64,000 nucleotides of DNA from Kineothrix alysoides (lineage in GTDB: Bacteria; Bacillota; Clostridia; Lachnospirales; Lachnospiraceae). Below are positions 17,553 to 27,045 of this stretch, one piece after another. The DNA lies in the NCBI RefSeq assembly GCF_000732725.1, contig NZ_JPNB01000003.1:1-64000 (forward strand). Reading direction: 5' to 3'. The stretch's first letter is position 1, and each line of letters starts with the position of its first letter. The position numbers were made by a program, and so were the translations under genes. Under the pieces are notes generated by a model. The model ran no database searches and had not been told where the DNA came from. It saw nothing but the letters and a program-made list of their open reading frames with translations.

Positions 17553-18819
17553 TTTTTTTCAACTCCTTTACCACATTTATTTGTGAGAGATTTAATACAA
17601 TATTCAAAAAACTAGGGTTCGATAGGATACGTAACAAAATATTCCTCCATGAATAAAAATCCTTCATGGCTATATATTGCCCCTGCTGCAATTCCATAGC
17701 TTTCATTTTATGAGGAGTAAATACTACATGAGCAGCATCATAATTTTTCCATTGATAATTAAAAATTCTATTTTCTTCCTTATATTGATCATAAAGAGGT
17801 GTTCCTGGATATGGAACCAATATTCCAAAATTAGCGACATCCAGTTTTGCCTCTTTTGCAAACCGAAGAGTTTTTTCAAATACTTCAATGTTGTCATTTT
17901 CAAAGCCAAAGATAAAGGCCCCATGTACAATTATCTTCTTTTTTCTAATCTTTTTTATCTGTTCTATAAATAAAGAAGTTTTATTTACATTTTTACGATT
18001 TGAAATTAAGTTATTTTCGTCAACAGATTCAAACCCGATAAATAAACCTATACATCCACTCCTTTTTGCCAGATCCAATAACTCATCATCATTGGCTATG
18101 CTAATGGAACATTGACTGAACCATTTTATTTTTAGCGGGATAAGTTCTTTAAAAAATTCTTTTGCAAACTCTCTGTCACCAACAATGTTATCGTCAACAA
18201 AAACAATTACTGGCATTCCTCCTTTAGGTAAGCTTTTGATATCTTCTATTATTTTTGAAATTTCCCTTGTCCTATAAGTAGGCCCATATATTTTCTTAAC
18301 CAGACAAAATTCACATGTATTTGGGCATCCCCGGCTCATTAATACCGTCTTTGTTACCAAATATCCGCTTTTACTGAAAATATCCCTACGAATTTCAGGA
18401 ATTCTTAACGGCTTCATTGCTCTTTCCGATTTATAAATGGATTTATGCTTCCCATTTTCAAAATCTTTAAGAAATTCTCCCCATGTCTCTTCACTTTCAC
18501 CTATAAAAATAACATCTGCATATTCAAGGCATTCTTCAGGCATGACTGTCGGGTGCATACCACCCATTGCTACCGTTGCACCGGTTTCTTGATAGTGTTT
18601 CGCAATTTCAAAAGCAGCTTGTGCTGCAGGGGTGGATACTGTAATTGCTACAATATCCCACCCACTTAATATATCTACTGTCTCAATATTACCATCAATG
18701 AATTGCACCTCATAATGACTTGGTGTTAAACCAGCCAGTATACCGATAGCAAGAGGCGGTGCAAGATACTTGCTTGCCATCTTTCCTATTGGAGGAGCAA
18801 TAAACAAAAGTTTCATCAT
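17527..18819 (-). CDS. B12-binding-domain radical SAM enzyme
   Basis: About 430 residues. ATG 18819 overlaps the UbiA stop (ATGATG) and is preferred over an upstream start. N-terminal cobalamin-binding Rossmann domain (PPIGKMASKYLAPPLAIGIL, then MGGMHPTVMPEE). The radical SAM motif CPNTCEFC has the three cluster Cys at about 165, 169 and 172, followed by FVDDNIVGD and the HGAFIFGFENDN strand. This is the architecture of class B radical SAM methylases (HpnP, HpnR, BchE-like), which methylate unactivated carbons. In an operon with a hopene-cyclase-like domain, C-methylation of the prenyl-derived skeleton is the natural guess. The exact reaction is unknown. Confidence 0.85.
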   Translation of the reverse strand: MMKLLFIAPPIGKMASKYLAPPLAIGILAGLTPSHYEVQFIDGNIETVDILSGWDIVAITVSTPAAQAAFEIAKHYQETGATVAMGGMHPTVMPEECLEYADVIFIGESEETWGEFLKDFENGKHKSIYKSERAMKPLRIPEIRRDIFSKSGYLVTKTVLMSRGCPNTCEFCLVKKIYGPTYRTREISKIIEDIKSLPKGGMPVIVFVDDNIVGDREFAKEFFKELIPLKIKWFSQCSISIANDDELLDLAKRSGCIGLFIGFESVDENNLISNRKNVNKTSLFIEQIKKIRKKKIIVHGAFIFGFENDNIEVFEKTLRFAKEAKLDVANFGILVPYPGTPLYDQYKEENRIFNYQWKNYDAAHVVFTPHKMKAMELQQGQYIAMKDFYSWRNILLRILSNPSFLNIVLNLSQINVVKELKKIVQESRFV

Positions 18820-19751
18820 TTCACCCAACTTTCAAAGATCAACAGTAATGTTGCCGCCCCTGTTCCCATAAGCCAAACTGGAGTATGAATACTTTTCTTT
18901 AATTTCATTAATTTTGACTCATCCCTCAACAATGAAGGTTCTGACATCCTATATATTCTTGCATAATCTAATATTACAAATACAAAAAATAATAAAGCAA
19001 TGATAAAAAGGACCATCTTCAACGATGAAAAATAAGATATGTTATTAAACCAATAAAACAGCATAGCTGCATTGGAAATGCTACCAATTATGATTGATAT
19101 CATAACTGTTTTTCTCCGCCCAAATCTGACACATGGATTCATCACATTTGCTTCTTTATCTTCTTCATAATCACTTATTTCATCCATAAAGAACATTGGA
19201 ACCATCTGTACACCAAAAATCAGAATTGTAATAACAGACAATCCATGAAAATCTCCGGCTATTAATAAATAAGCAAATAACATCGGAATTAAGTATAAGA
19301 CCAATGCCAAAGTTATTGGGTTCATTACTGTGCGGCGTTTGAAGTTAAAAGGCTTGCCGGAATATGCGTATGCAAAAAACAATCCTATCAACCACAGTAT
19401 TAACAGCATAGGCTGCCTACGCACTATAGTGAGTCCAATGGTCAGTGCCGAAACGATAATGGTTTCAATAATAATCATCTGCTTAACTTTTTTCATCCCA
19501 AAATATTCAATCGAATCAGAAATATATGATTTAAATTTCTTATCTGATTCATAATCACTTATATTATTGATTTGCGCACCAATAAAATGGGCACCATACC
19601 ATATGAGCAGGCTCATGATAACTCGGAAAACATACTGTGAAGAAAATGGAACAAATAATAATGCCAATAATGCCGGTATACCAGTTTCATTAATCGCTGA
19701 TGGTAAATACTCCCATCTAACTAGAATAAAAAAATTTTTAATAGCTTTCAT
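18816..19751 (-). CDS. UbiA family prenyltransferase
   Basis: 311 residues, seven to nine membrane helices. The two Asp-rich motifs that bind prenyl diphosphate through Mg are present: NNISDYESD (62-70) and DEISDYEEDKEAN (190-202). Enzymes of this family transfer a polyprenyl chain to an aromatic or other acceptor at the membrane (UbiA, MenA, ChlG, geranylgeranylglyceryl-phosphate types). The operon also makes the chain (27042-28021), so the acceptor is probably made or modified by the rest. GGAGGAGAG precedes the ATG. The acceptor cannot be named from sequence. Confidence 0.88.
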   Translation of the reverse strand: MKAIKNFFILVRWEYLPSAINETGIPALLALLFVPFSSQYVFRVIMSLLIWYGAHFIGAQINNISDYESDKKFKSYISDSIEYFGMKKVKQMIIIETIIVSALTIGLTIVRRQPMLLILWLIGLFFAYAYSGKPFNFKRRTVMNPITLALVLYLIPMLFAYLLIAGDFHGLSVITILIFGVQMVPMFFMDEISDYEEDKEANVMNPCVRFGRRKTVMISIIIGSISNAAMLFYWFNNISYFSSLKMVLFIIALLFFVFVILDYARIYRMSEPSLLRDESKLMKLKKSIHTPVWLMGTGAATLLLIFESWVK

Positions 19752-19781
19752 TTCTCTCCTCCTAATCTCCTCAAATGTGTT

Positions 19782-20984
19782 TTAGTCCTGCTGGCAGAAT
19801 GGTCGTATTGAATTATCCCCTTCCAGAAAAAATAGACCGCATTTTTGATTTCGTTCAGCACTGAACTGATGATCTCCCATATAGTTCTCACAACTAATCA
19901 TTAAAACTTCTTTTAAATTTGCCAAAGGGTCAAATTCTTTTTTCAGCATTGATGAAAATAACATTTTTCTAAAGATTTGCTTCTTAATTAGCTGAAACAT
20001 TTTTAAAGTTAATTTTGTCATCAAGAACGTTTTTCTGCCCCATGAGTTAGTATTATTAAGTTCCACTGTCAACTTCTCTAAGTATTTTAGAAAAGAATCC
20101 ATATTCAATGCTTCCTGCACAGGAATTAATGACTTGTTTTTTGTTACATAAACATAAGTTGTTAAATTACACTCCTTATGAAATAAGGGAAAATACTGTT
20201 TTTGTTGCTTTTTACTTACCGCTTCAATAAATTCTGGAACAGGAAGAATGGAAGCCGGTGGTGTGAAATGCTCTTTCCTAATCCGTTGATTTGTCTGGTA
20301 CTCAATACTGTTTACAATCTGGTCTTTGTCAAAGATGTATGTAGAACTAAATTCATCCGAATTATTTCTGTTCCGTATAAAGGATTGGAAATTTACATGT
20401 TCTATAAAATCCTTATTTTCTACTGCAAAATCAATAATAGAACCAATTTCTCCGTCATTCACCCTCTTCATAATGCACGCTGCCAGTATTGTAGCCTGTT
20501 TCACAGATTTTAGGTTTTCTAAGACCTTTCTTTTCGTCTCAGCCAGTTCTCTTCCCCTCATTAATTGGTAAGCTTTATCATTGAATCCATCAAACTGCAA
20601 ACCCATCTGACTCAATCCTGCTTTTTTTAGATCTTTCACGAGTCCTATATCATCAGCAAGCCTTATCCCATTCGTCATGACCTCTGTTCTTTTAAATCCC
20701 ATTTCATGAATTTTTGCAATCAAGTCAGGCAGATCATCACGAAGGGTAGGTTCACCACCGGTTAGCGCAATTGTTGGGTTAATATCCGGTCTATCTTTTT
20801 TTAACTTTTCTAATCGCTCAATAATTTCGCCAAAAACCAAATCTTTGGATGTACTTCCTTTACATGCATTCTTTAATCTTCTAAAACAGATTGGACAATT
20901 AAGATTACATTTTTGCGTCACTTCAATAAGTCCTAATATTGGATTAGACAAATCATTAATGGAAGTAATAAAACCAGTATCCAT
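19782..20984 (-). CDS. Radical SAM enzyme (class D/Tes-like signature)
   Basis: About 400 residues, start taken at ATG 20984 after AGGAAAGGG; an in-frame ATG at 20999 overlaps the upstream gene. The cluster motif is CNLNCPICF at about 26-34, followed by LTGGEPTLRDDLPDLI. The segment MGLQFDGFNDKAYQLMRGRE resembles the MJ0619/Tes-like radical SAM group acting on methanopterin or archaeal lipids. That similarity is by eye and tentative. A C-terminal Cys set (SCENYMGD, KCGLFF, FCQQD) may bind a second cluster. It is between UbiA and a B12 radical SAM gene, which suggests C-C or C-methyl chemistry on the lipid. Confidence 0.75.
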   Translation of the reverse strand: MDTGFITSINDLSNPILGLIEVTQKCNLNCPICFRRLKNACKGSTSKDLVFGEIIERLEKLKKDRPDINPTIALTGGEPTLRDDLPDLIAKIHEMGFKRTEVMTNGIRLADDIGLVKDLKKAGLSQMGLQFDGFNDKAYQLMRGRELAETKRKVLENLKSVKQATILAACIMKRVNDGEIGSIIDFAVENKDFIEHVNFQSFIRNRNNSDEFSSTYIFDKDQIVNSIEYQTNQRIRKEHFTPPASILPVPEFIEAVSKKQQKQYFPLFHKECNLTTYVYVTKNKSLIPVQEALNMDSFLKYLEKLTVELNNTNSWGRKTFLMTKLTLKMFQLIKKQIFRKMLFSSMLKKEFDPLANLKEVLMISCENYMGDHQFSAERNQKCGLFFLEGDNSIRPFCQQD

Positions 20985-20992
20985 ACCCTTTC

Positions 20993-22363
20993 CTACCATT
21001 TCTGTGAGTCAAAAAAGCCACCAATCGACCATTTAAAGAATCCCTTAAACGTTTCTTTATCCAACTTCTTTACTTCTGCAATTACACGCTGCATCATCTT
21101 AATAGGTCTAAAATAAAATTTCCGATAAGAATAATTTAATAGCTTTTGTCCATCCTTAAGCGATATCTCTTTAGTTTCAATAATTGGACTCATAATCGTA
21201 TACCGCAACAAATTCCTTTCCTTAATTAATCCTTCGTTTTCACAGGACTTATAGAATCTTGTTCCTGGAAATGGAGTCGGAACGCCAAAAAATACATAGT
21301 CTGGATCTAATTTTAATACAAAACTCACCGTAGCTTTTGCATCTGCAATTGTTTCCCCCGGAAATCCGAGTATAGACGACACCGCCACTCTCATTCCGGA
21401 ATCACGTCCTAATTGTACAGCCCGGAAAAACAGATCATTTGAAATATCCCTATTGAGATTCTTCATCGTTTTTTCCTGAACAGACTCTATTCCAAACAAT
21501 AAGCATTCACAACCAGCACGATAAAAACGTTTCATAGTTTCTAAATCAGGTACCCGGTCTGCTCTGGTCTGCATCCCCCACCATACTTTCAATTTTCTCT
21601 TTTCAATCTCATCACATATTTCTAACGCCCGAGGTAAATCAACTAAAAAATCTTCATCAACGAATGAAATTCCTTTGACCTTGTATTGTTCAATAAGTGA
21701 TTCCATTTCATCCACAACATTTTTAGCGCTTCTGCCTCTCCAGCTTGGAAATAAATGAGAAATAGAACAGTAATTGCAAGCCATAGGGCATCCTCTGCTG
21801 GTCATCATAGTTGCCATACTCATTGGTCCGAAAAGTTTATATTTATGCATTGGAAATAAATGTCTGGCTGGAAACGGAATCTTATCTAAATCCTCTTCCG
21901 GTGCCCTTGGATTAGTTTTTATTACTTTTCCATCCTTTTTAAACATAAGACCATCAATTTCTTCCGGATCTTTACCACTTAACAATTCTACAAACGTTTT
22001 TTCTCCTTCGCCATACATTACATAATCTGCATATTCGACAACTGTATCTGGTTCTAAGGACGGCATTGTTCCCCCTATTGCTACCGGATAATGCTTTCTT
22101 AGTTGTTCAGCAATCTGCTTGCCATAATCGATATTACAGGTAACGCAGGATATTCCTACAAAGTCAGGATTTGTTTTAAGTGCTTCTTCAACTGTCTTCT
22201 TTACGGAATACTTGAATCCAAAAGCATCTATTACCTTTACCTCATGCCCCGCCCGTTCAATTGCAGCAGCTACATATGCAAGTCCAATTGGAATGCTGGG
22301 CAGGCCCATGAATTTTAATACTCTGGGTTCATCGTAATTTGGATTGACTAAAGTTACACGCAT
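20993..22363 (-). CDS. B12-binding-domain radical SAM enzyme (BchE-like)
   Basis: 456 residues. Cobalamin-binding N-domain (GLPSIPIGLAYVAAAIERAG, then AIGGTMPSLEPD near 95-106), cluster motif CPMACNYC with Cys192, Cys196 and Cys199, SFVDEDFLVD, and SSILGFPGET near 325. Class B methylase or cyclase/oxidase architecture, as for BchE and HpnR. It is a paralogue by fold of 17527-18819 but clearly diverged, so two different carbons may be modified. AGGGGGA ribosome site; the stop overlaps the next gene's alternative start. B12 must be made or taken up by the host. Confidence 0.85.
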   Translation of the reverse strand: MRVTLVNPNYDEPRVLKFMGLPSIPIGLAYVAAAIERAGHEVKVIDAFGFKYSVKKTVEEALKTNPDFVGISCVTCNIDYGKQIAEQLRKHYPVAIGGTMPSLEPDTVVEYADYVMYGEGEKTFVELLSGKDPEEIDGLMFKKDGKVIKTNPRAPEEDLDKIPFPARHLFPMHKYKLFGPMSMATMMTSRGCPMACNYCSISHLFPSWRGRSAKNVVDEMESLIEQYKVKGISFVDEDFLVDLPRALEICDEIEKRKLKVWWGMQTRADRVPDLETMKRFYRAGCECLLFGIESVQEKTMKNLNRDISNDLFFRAVQLGRDSGMRVAVSSILGFPGETIADAKATVSFVLKLDPDYVFFGVPTPFPGTRFYKSCENEGLIKERNLLRYTIMSPIIETKEISLKDGQKLLNYSYRKFYFRPIKMMQRVIAEVKKLDKETFKGFFKWSIGGFFDSQKW

Positions 22364-22364
22364 A

Positions 22365-23594
22365 TTAATTCCCCCTAAATATTTTATCTTTGAAGTACGG
22401 TAAATGCTTTTTCATCATTTTCCACTTCTTTGTATCCTTTACATATTGATTAAAGGCATATTTCATCAATAAAAACTTAAAAACATTTTGATTCTTCTTA
22501 ATATCCATCATTCTCCCTAATACCTCAAATTTAGCACGATAATCCACTAATGCCTTATCATCGTAATACACAATTTCTCTAAAATGGTTTTTACAATAAT
22601 TACATTTAGTGCAATCTTGGCATTCATATCCATCTTTAAAAAAACGATTGAAAAACTTTTCAATCCTCTCATTATCGGAGATGAATTTAAGTTTATTATT
22701 AAACATCAGTTCCCCTAATTCATGGGACTCAGGAGAGATTATTGTCAATAAATCAAGAATATTTTCATTATATGTTCCTCTACTGTAAGCTACTGCTGCC
22801 CGAATAATCCAATCTAACCCCTTCTCTCTACCTCCAATCTTCATATAATCTATGATACCTTCATAATTACTGCAGTCTTCAGGTCGCAACCATGGGCTTT
22901 TCAATATTTCATCCACATGTAATAACCGTTTGTTCAAACAATTATATATGCAATAATCCAAATAAAAAGCTTTCTTATGTACAGAAGCATGCGAACCTGA
23001 ATTATAGTGATAATAACGATATGGACAATCTTTCAAACAACTGTCATTCACAAGTATTTCAAGATCTATCTTTGTATGGTTACGTATACTATTTACTACT
23101 TTAGGCATTCGATTTAAATTAATATTCAATACAATGCGGTCAACACCTAACTCTTCAAATCTTTTTGCCTTTCCGATACTATCAACTCCTACAATTGTTG
23201 ATAACGCAATTCTTACCCTGTTTCTACTTATTTCCTTTACTAATTCAATGAGATAAGGAACAGCTACGGTTACAGTATCACTAAACGAACATATCCATTC
23301 AAGTTCATCCAGCATTTTTGCCTTATATCGTGGATTAAACTCCAAATTACCCAGACAGCTGGCGTTTATTGTATAATTAAATTCCAATCCATTTTCATGA
23401 ACTTTCTTTACATATCTTTCAACATCTTCTCTTTTCAGGTAATCGCCTCGAATTGCTGCTGAAGAATGACCAGCTCCCAGGTAACTGGACTTTAGGGAAC
23501 CATATAGCTCATATATTTTATTCTTTCCTTTTTGGAGTTCTGGAAGATAGTCAAAAAATTTATAATCCCAGGAACAAGGTAATGCTATTTTCAT
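22365..23594 (-). CDS. U32 family protein, third copy, with extra cysteine clusters
   Basis: 409 residues. U32-like barrel (IALPCSWDYKFFD, ELYGSLKSSYLGAGHSSAA, TINASCLGNLEFNP, VDRIVLNINLNRMP) with VNDSCLKDCPYRYYH, DYCIYNCLNK and a C-terminal CQDCTKCNYCKNHF. It resembles U32/UbiV-like iron-sulfur proteins found beside radical SAM and quinone genes, not proteases. It may act alone or with the other pair in O2-free hydroxylation at a different position. Its ATG overlaps the upstream stop (ATGA). No partner of the shorter type is adjacent. Confidence 0.65.
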   Translation of the reverse strand: MKIALPCSWDYKFFDYLPELQKGKNKIYELYGSLKSSYLGAGHSSAAIRGDYLKREDVERYVKKVHENGLEFNYTINASCLGNLEFNPRYKAKMLDELEWICSFSDTVTVAVPYLIELVKEISRNRVRIALSTIVGVDSIGKAKRFEELGVDRIVLNINLNRMPKVVNSIRNHTKIDLEILVNDSCLKDCPYRYYHYNSGSHASVHKKAFYLDYCIYNCLNKRLLHVDEILKSPWLRPEDCSNYEGIIDYMKIGGREKGLDWIIRAAVAYSRGTYNENILDLLTIISPESHELGELMFNNKLKFISDNERIEKFFNRFFKDGYECQDCTKCNYCKNHFREIVYYDDKALVDYRAKFEVLGRMMDIKKNQNVFKFLLMKYAFNQYVKDTKKWKMMKKHLPYFKDKIFRGN

Positions 23595-24808
23595 TTTATG
23601 TTGGACAACCCCTTTTCAATCAACGTCAAATCCCCATTTGTAGATTTTACAAACTTTATTAACTCCTCTGTCACACTACCATTTGCAATAGACTGTTTAA
23701 TAAGATCTGTTCCTTTTTGAAATGTATCTGCCATTCCATTTAAAAATAGATATTGTGCAGCATTTATGATGAGTAAATCAGAATATCCATCATCTCTTTT
23801 ACCAGTCATAGATTCCAGAGTGATTCTTAATCTATCATCAGATTTCGATAATGTAATCTCTTCTGTTTTTCTTCTTTTTACTCCCCAGTCTTCAGGAGTT
23901 GTATATATAGTATCCTTTACCCTATTATCTTCAATCATTGTAATCTTTGTAGTCCCTACATTAGAGACTTCATCCAAAGAATGGCCTTCTTCATCCATAC
24001 CATAGACCACCATGCCCTTTTTGATATATGTACAAAGCTCCACAATCAGCTCTCCAACTAACTCTGTATTTGAAACGCTGATTCCTCTTTGTTGATATGG
24101 GGCTTGAAAAAAATCAAAACAAAGTATATGAAAACGAAATGGATAGAATAAAGCCTTCATAATGTGCATACCATTCGGTACCTGCGACATAAAGGTTGCA
24201 ATATCCTGCGTTTTTGCATCTGCTGCTGATTCACCATTGATATATGCTGCCCGGCTCATGGTAAAAGCTGTATCTACTGCTTCTGGGGTTGTAATGGCCT
24301 GATATCCAATATTATCCGTAAAATTACCAGCTCCTGAAGCTCCAAAATAGGAATGACTGCCCATTTTCAATACGTTGGCTCCAGCTGCAGCTGCCATTAT
24401 TATTGAGGGCGTAGAAACATTGACTGTTCTAATCTCATCTCCACCAAATCCATTGGTATATATTAGATTATCGCTAAATGACTTAACATCTTGGAATCCC
24501 CCAAACCAGCCATTGTCTTTAAAGCTCTGAATAAACCCTTTCATTTCATCAATCGTGATTCCCTTTGCAAATATACCTGTCAAAAAGGTTGGGGCAACCA
24601 ATATTGTAAAAGGATCAATTGATTTTAAAGCCATAAGCATTTGAAGTTTTTTAGGTAAAAACTTCATGTTTACAAATCCTTTTTCAATACTCTTCCATTC
24701 ATTCCATAAATAACTCCATCCCTTTCTTACCTCTTCCTGTGTAAGATTGTCTTGGTTTTGAATGCGAATCAGTATCTTTTCCCACCATAATTCCCATTGT
24801 TTATCCAT
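23591..24808 (-). CDS. Anthranilate phosphoribosyltransferase (TrpD)-like protein
   Basis: 405 residues. It has the TrpD-fold central sequence NVSTPSIIMAAAAGANVLKM, then HSYFGASGAGNFTDNIGY, and VYGMDEEGHSLDEVSNVGTT, where TrpD has its GxDE metal site. There is an unusual N-terminal 80 residues. Genuine TrpD joins anthranilate to phosphoribosyl diphosphate; no other tryptophan gene is near, so this copy probably ribosylates (or moves a ribosyl group onto) a different acceptor of the pathway. Ribosylated lipids such as ribosylhopane give a precedent for the idea only. The glycine-rich phosphate site GDGG of TrpD is replaced by NGFGGDE, so activity is not assured. Confidence 0.72.
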   Translation of the reverse strand: MDKQWELWWEKILIRIQNQDNLTQEEVRKGWSYLWNEWKSIEKGFVNMKFLPKKLQMLMALKSIDPFTILVAPTFLTGIFAKGITIDEMKGFIQSFKDNGWFGGFQDVKSFSDNLIYTNGFGGDEIRTVNVSTPSIIMAAAAGANVLKMGSHSYFGASGAGNFTDNIGYQAITTPEAVDTAFTMSRAAYINGESAADAKTQDIATFMSQVPNGMHIMKALFYPFRFHILCFDFFQAPYQQRGISVSNTELVGELIVELCTYIKKGMVVYGMDEEGHSLDEVSNVGTTKITMIEDNRVKDTIYTTPEDWGVKRRKTEEITLSKSDDRLRITLESMTGKRDDGYSDLLIINAAQYLFLNGMADTFQKGTDLIKQSIANGSVTEELIKFVKSTNGDLTLIEKGLSNIK

Positions 24809-25421
24809 TTTCGCCTACCTTTTCACATAAAATTCCATATTCGAAAAAATATTTTACAGTACCTACTACTTTCAAGCCTGATTTAATACATATTTGCATA
24901 CATTCATCCATGTTTATCGGCTCTGAATAACCCATTTTTTTCTCTCCTAATTCCAGAAACCATGTAAATAAATTATTATTGAGCGCAAAGATTAATATAT
25001 ATCCATTCACTTTAGTAAAGGATTTATGTAACTCAATGATATCTTCCTTTTTACTAAAGTGTTCAAGTAAGCCATCACTCATTACCAAGTCATACTCCGG
25101 TTTGCGATCAATCTTGAGAAAGTCTTCTCTCAGATACCTGATACCAGCTGCCTTATTCCTAAATAATTTCTTATGCATTTCATAGGCAATCTCATTGTTA
25201 TCTACGAGTGTTATATTACCCCCATATAGATCTTGAACATGTACAGACGCTGCTCCTGTACCAGCACCTACTTCAAGAACGCTAGGCTCTCTCAGTTCGA
25301 TTTTCTCTAAAACTTTTCTATACTTCTTTAAATGCAGGAAATAAAGGAATTCCAAAAACAGAGGATGTTTCCTTACCCTTTTCCAAAAGAAATCCCAATC
25401 AACCTTCTCTTTTGTTTCCAT
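24801..25421 (-). CDS. Class I SAM-dependent methyltransferase
   Basis: 206 residues. Motif I PSVLEVGAGTGAASVH near 46-61, acidic motif II ITLVDNNE near 75, YDLVMSDGLLEHFS near 109-122. An N- or O-methyltransferase or a lipid methylase by family; no substrate clue in sequence. It is translationally coupled downstream to the TrpD-like gene (8-base overlap) and lies 4 bases after the radical SAM gene. The C-terminus carries an aromatic segment (VKYFFEYGILCEK) that could cap the active site. Confidence 0.82.
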   Translation of the reverse strand: METKEKVDWDFFWKRVRKHPLFLEFLYFLHLKKYRKVLEKIELREPSVLEVGAGTGAASVHVQDLYGGNITLVDNNEIAYEMHKKLFRNKAAGIRYLREDFLKIDRKPEYDLVMSDGLLEHFSKKEDIIELHKSFTKVNGYILIFALNNNLFTWFLELGEKKMGYSEPINMDECMQICIKSGLKVVGTVKYFFEYGILCEKVGENG

Positions 25422-25425
25422 ACTA

Positions 25426-27045
25426 CTACCATTTTCCTTTAATCATTTTTGAATAATCATTGAGTCCATATTTTTTCAAAACATCTTTCATAAGATAATC
25501 GAATATTTTCTTTTGGTAAACTTTATCTACATAAAGATTATCTTCTCCTCTGACGTACAAATCATTATATGCCTCTGTTAAATCAGGATAATATTCCTTA
25601 ATAAATTGTTTTATTTTAAACTTGCTGTCACCACGCAAATTCAAAATATCCGGTATCACATAATCTACTTTATAATCAGCTAGTGTTCTAATAATATTTT
25701 CCATTTCATTTTCACTGTCATTAATGTAAGGAAATATAGGAATCATTAGAACACCAACTGTGATACCTGCTTTCTTTAAGTATTCTATCGCTTTCAAACG
25801 ATCCTCTATACGTGCAGCCCTTTTTTCAATTTTATCGAGAAATGTCTGATTCAGAGAAGGTATACTGAAAACAACATCTGTTAGTGATCCTAACTTTTTT
25901 AATATATCAATATCCCTGATTACCAAATCTGATTTTGTCGTAATTGTAACTGGGTTTTTATGCTTATACAGTGTCTCAAGAATTTTCCGTGTAATTTCAT
26001 AATGTTCATCAATCTTTTGATATGGATCTGTTACTGTGCCAAGGTTAATCAATTTATTTCTACTATTTCTCCATTTAGGAACAATAATCTGTTTTTCTAG
26101 CGCTTTATCTGCATTTATTTTTACATAGATAAAACGTTCAAATTCATCCTTGGTATGCCCCATAAATTCATGGCTGGTTCTTCCATAACAATATTCACAA
26201 GCATGCAAACATCCTCTATAAGGATTTGCTCCCCAATTAAAGGGCAACATAGGTGAATTAATGAAATGCAACATAGTAGAAACAATAATCTCCTGATAAG
26301 TTACATCTACTTTACTCTCATCACTGCTGAACTTCTCGCTAATTAATCGAATTCTTTGTTCCTCATATTCATTCATTTTATCTTCACATGATTTCCTAAA
26401 ACCCGATTCAACCAATTCGCCAAACTTAAGCTCAAACACCTTTCTAATAACATAGAAAGTATTGATATTCTTTCTATTTATCCAATCAATAAAGTATTTT
26501 TGTAGCAAAGTAACATTTTTCTTACCTAAATTATTTATGGCAGAAATCAAACCCTGCTGAGTATCCAGGTTATTTGACTCAATATAATTCTCTGCTGAAT
26601 CCAAGAAAGCGATAATTTCCTCCCTATTGTTCTTTTTGGCCAATACTTTACTGTATACTTCCAAGTATATACGGGGTAATGCCGGAAACTCCGGATCAGT
26701 TATTTTTTCTCTTATATATGATATAAATTTAAAATCCTCTTTTGACAATATTGTTTCAAAACTTGGTATCAAACCATATCTGATGAACTTTTTACTCCAA
26801 TCATTAGATAGCACTATCAATTTTTCCTGAATTGATTCTCTGTTTTCTTCTAACTTATTGTATTCGTGAGCCATATACATAGCTGCAAAGATTCTGACAT
26901 ATTCATCTTCTGACTCTAAAAGTGTAAGAACATCTTCAAAATCATTAACCTTTGATTCGGATTCTATTTCATTTTTTAATAGGGTTTTACATGTCTTAAT
27001 TTCCGGATTTCTTTTAATTTCATTGATAATCAAATTAATATTCAT
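25426..27045 (-). CDS. HEAT-like repeat + SPL-type radical SAM protein
   Basis: 539 residues. Residues 1-235 are all-helical and look like HEAT-type repeats (for example LLESEDEYVRIFAAMYMAHE). Residues 250-530 are a radical SAM domain of the spore-photoproduct-lyase/PA0069 group: NPYRGCLHACEYCYGR with Cys279, Cys283 and Cys286, LGTVTDPYQKIDEHYEITR, TTKSDLVIRDID, IEKRAARIEDRL. The reaction is unknown; the N-terminal repeat domain may hold a protein or lipid partner. AAGGAG upstream; the ATG overlaps the prenyl synthase stop (ATGA). Confidence 0.82.
   Translation of the reverse strand: MNINLIINEIKRNPEIKTCKTLLKNEIESESKVNDFEDVLTLLESEDEYVRIFAAMYMAHEYNKLEENRESIQEKLIVLSNDWSKKFIRYGLIPSFETILSKEDFKFISYIREKITDPEFPALPRIYLEVYSKVLAKKNNREEIIAFLDSAENYIESNNLDTQQGLISAINNLGKKNVTLLQKYFIDWINRKNINTFYVIRKVFELKFGELVESGFRKSCEDKMNEYEEQRIRLISEKFSSDESKVDVTYQEIIVSTMLHFINSPMLPFNWGANPYRGCLHACEYCYGRTSHEFMGHTKDEFERFIYVKINADKALEKQIIVPKWRNSRNKLINLGTVTDPYQKIDEHYEITRKILETLYKHKNPVTITTKSDLVIRDIDILKKLGSLTDVVFSIPSLNQTFLDKIEKRAARIEDRLKAIEYLKKAGITVGVLMIPIFPYINDSENEMENIIRTLADYKVDYVIPDILNLRGDSKFKIKQFIKEYYPDLTEAYNDLYVRGEDNLYVDKVYQKKIFDYLMKDVLKKYGLNDYSKMIKGKW

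Noticed and set aside
23591-24808. Tryptophan biosynthesis gene trpD
   Set aside because: No other trp gene nearby, altered N-terminal phosphate motif and operon context point to another role.
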